A stretch of 7,632 nucleotides of DNA from Clostridiaceae bacterium (GTDB taxonomy: Bacteria; Bacillota; Clostridia; Lachnospirales; Lachnospiraceae): assembly GCA_018378255.1 (NCBI GenBank), contig JAGZXV010000239.1, forward strand, positions 1 through 7,632, written 5' to 3'. This document shows positions 6,172-7,632 of this stretch, in pieces. The position numbers were made by a program, and so were the translations under genes. Numbering within the stretch: the first letter of the stretch is position 1; the number at the start of each line of letters is the position of its first letter. The notes beneath the pieces are model-generated. The model was given only the letters and a program-made list of their open reading frames with translations, searched no databases and was not told where the DNA came from.

Positions 6172-6186
6172 AGGAGATTTTGTATC

Positions 6187-7158
6187 ATGCGCCTAATAAC
6201 GGTCAGCGGCAATGAATCAGGTCAGCGTTTGGACAAACTCTTAACCAAGTATCTGAATCTAGCCGGAAAAAACTTCATCTACAAGATGATGAGAAAGAAA
6301 AATATAGTATTAAACGATAAAAAATGCGACGGCTCCGAAAAGCTGGCGGCGGGAGATGAGATCAAGCTCTATCTGTCGGAAGAGACCATCGAAAAATTCT
6401 CGCAGATTAAAGTTCAAAAGGTATCTAAAAAGAAACTGGATATTCTCTATGAGGATGACCATATTATTTTAATCAATAAGCCGTCGGGCATGTTGTCCCA
6501 AAAAGCTAAGGATTCGGACGAATCCCTGGTGGAATATATCATCGGTTATCTGCTGGACAGCAAGGCGCTGACGGAGGAAAATTTAAGAAGTTTCCGTCCC
6601 TCCGTCTGCAACCGTCTGGACCGGAATACCAGCGGTCTGGTGGTTGCAGGCAAATCCCTTCCGGGTCTTCAGATCATGGCAGAAGTGTTTAAGGACCGGA
6701 GCATTCATAAGTATTACCAATGCGTTGTATCCGGGAAATTGACGGAAAAACAGACCATTTCCGGATATCTGACAAAAGATGAACGCACCAATCAGGTCAC
6801 AATCCATGAAAGAGAAGTTTCTGACAGCGTTCCGGTCAAAACGGTATATGAACCGTTAGCCTGGGACGGCTTCTATACGCTTCTGAAGGTGACGCTGATC
6901 ACGGGCCGTACCCATCAGATCCGTGCCCATCTGGCCTCCATCGGTCATCCCATTGTCGGGGACTATAAATACGGAATCCCGTCTGTAAATGAAGAGGCAA
7001 AAAAGAAGTATAAAATAACCTCCCAAATGCTCCATTCCTACCAGATCGTATTTCCCAAACTGCCGGAACCTCTGGAATATTTAAGCGGACAGACTTTTAC
7101 AGCTCCGCTGCCGGAATCCTTCAAACGCATTCTAAATAGCGGTAACAGCCCTTTGTGA
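6187..7158 (+). CDS. RluA-family pseudouridine synthase with S4 domain (RluC/RluD-like)
   Basis: This 323-residue enzyme probably converts uridines in 23S rRNA to pseudouridine; the exact sites cannot be read from the sequence. An S4 RNA-binding domain occupies about 10-66 (SGQRLDKLLTKYL, then VLNDKK). The catalytic domain has LINKPSGMLSQ (95-105), CNRLDRNTSGLVVAGK (141-156) with catalytic Asp145, KYYQCVVSGKL (175-185) and ITGRTHQIRAHLASIGHPIVG (238-258). Most family members read HRLD; the CN before RLD marks a subgroup that I associate with Clostridia, from memory. AAGGAG at 6171-6176 lies ten bases before the ATG, overlapping the last base of the previous stop. The length is usual for RluC/RluD. 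With the RsmF and RsuA homologues it is the third rRNA-modification gene in the cluster, but of a different fold family from RsuA only in detail: both are pseudouridine synthases. Confidence 0.93.
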   Translation: MRLITVSGNESGQRLDKLLTKYLNLAGKNFIYKMMRKKNIVLNDKKCDGSEKLAAGDEIKLYLSEETIEKFSQIKVQKVSKKKLDILYEDDHIILINKPSGMLSQKAKDSDESLVEYIIGYLLDSKALTEENLRSFRPSVCNRLDRNTSGLVVAGKSLPGLQIMAEVFKDRSIHKYYQCVVSGKLTEKQTISGYLTKDERTNQVTIHEREVSDSVPVKTVYEPLAWDGFYTLLKVTLITGRTHQIRAHLASIGHPIVGDYKYGIPSVNEEAKKKYKITSQMLHSYQIVFPKLPEPLEYLSGQTFTAPLPESFKRILNSGNSPL

Positions 7159-7173
7159 CCGTGGCCGCGCCGG

Positions 7174-7181
7174 AAAGGAGG
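7174..7181 (+). promoter_or_regulatory. Ribosome binding site of the C39-like peptidase
   Basis: AAAGGAGG is a very strong anti-16S match, four bases before the ATG at 7186, in the 27-base gap after the pseudouridine synthase gene. The spacing is on the short side. Confidence 0.75.
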
Positions 7182-7185
7182 TATT

Positions 7186-7632
7186 ATGAAAAAGAAATAT
7201 GTTCCATTTATTCTGCTCTTGCTCTTGCTTGTTTTTGCCGGAGTCGGTTTTTTCTATTTGCAAAGACCTAAAAATGGGGTAAATGCCACACCATCATCGG
7301 TATATGAGCCGCCCGCTGTGGTTTATTATCTTCAAAAAGACGAGCGATGGAAAGATGATAAGCTGGGACAGTCCGTATATACCATGGGCGGGTCAGGATG
7401 TCTGACTACCTGCATCGCATCCGCACTATCCATACAGGCGGAGGAATCAAAGCAGTATGAGATATTTACACCGGGAGAACTGAACCGGCTTTTTACTGAA
7501 AAAGAAGTTTATAATGCATCCGGCGATATCGTTTGGGGGGAGATTAAAAAAGCCCTGCCTGAAAGCACTGTGGAGGTGGAATCGTCGGTGAGCACAAAGC
7601 AGATCGATACATGGCTTGAAAACCGGGTCTAT
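7186..7632 (+). CDS. Membrane-anchored C39-like cysteine peptidase, N-terminal 149 residues (runs off the right edge)
   Basis: The frame stays open from the ATG at 7186 to the end of the window. Residues 1-5 are basic (MKKKY) and 6-24 form a hydrophobic stretch (ILLLLLLVFAGVGFFY), a signal peptide or membrane anchor with no lipobox Cys. After a Pro/Ser linker comes YYLQKDERWKDDKLG (47-61) and GGSGCLTTCIASAL (68-81). These fit the start of papain-like C39_2-type domains, where Gln and the Cys of GxxGC form the active site; here that would be Gln50 and Cys72. The His and Asp expected later lie outside the window, so peptidase activity is unproven. It would act outside the cell membrane, on cell-wall or peptide material by inference. 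It follows the pseudouridine synthase gene by 27 bases and is probably in the same transcript. Confidence 0.82.
   Translation, partial: MKKKYVPFILLLLLLVFAGVGFFYLQRPKNGVNATPSSVYEPPAVVYYLQKDERWKDDKLGQSVYTMGGSGCLTTCIASALSIQAEESKQYEIFTPGELNRLFTEKEVYNASGDIVWGEIKKALPESTVEVESSVSTKQIDTWLENRVY

Noticed and set aside
7156..7173. GC-rich inverted repeat (GGCCGCGCC) after the RluA-family gene as a terminator
   Set aside because: The stem is only about three pairs and is followed by a ribosome binding site, not a T-run.

Overview
The window looks like two unrelated pieces of Firmicutes DNA joined near position 800. Bases 1 to about 790 are AT-rich and carry two minus-strand genes: the C-terminal half of a glucosamine-6-phosphate deaminase (nagB) and the N-terminal half of a Cof-type HAD phosphatase. 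From about 790 to the end the DNA is clearly richer in G+C. It carries eight plus-strand genes whose sequence style (RsmF and RsuA homologues, YgiQ, a CNRLDRNT-type RluA enzyme, strong GGAGG ribosome binding sites) suggests a Lachnospiraceae or related Clostridia genome. The taxonomic calls are inference from protein style and composition; no search was possible.

Layout: 1-393 (-) Cof-type HAD phosphatase, running off the left edge; 415-441 hairpin terminator; 440 to about 808 (-) nagB, missing its 5' half; 785-812 junction; about 789-1457 (+) RsmF-type 16S rRNA m5C methyltransferase, missing its 5' half; 1457-2200 RsuA-type 16S rRNA pseudouridine synthase; 2184-2846 HAD-IA phosphatase; 2843-4741 YgiQ radical SAM protein; 4761-5525 short-chain dehydrogenase; 5593-6171 two-helix membrane protein of unknown function; 6187-7158 RluA-family pseudouridine synthase with an S4 domain; 7186 to end C39-like cysteine peptidase with a membrane anchor, cut by the right edge.

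The plus-strand genes are tightly packed. The first four overlap at their ends (TGATG, a 17-base overlap, and ATGA), and the later gaps are 15 to 67 bases with no convincing terminator, so they are probably one operon or a few overlapping transcription units. Three gene products modify ribosomal RNA: RsmF and RsuA types on 16S, and an RluA-family enzyme probably on 23S. The other genes are metabolic or housekeeping proteins with no clear shared pathway.

I found no CRISPR array, insertion sequence, tRNA, rRNA, riboswitch or attachment site. Apart from gaps of up to 67 bases, the window is fully coding. The most important observation is the junction itself. Two conserved genes on opposite strands are both cut in their middles at the same spot, where composition also changes, so an assembly or amplification chimera is more likely than a novel biological system.
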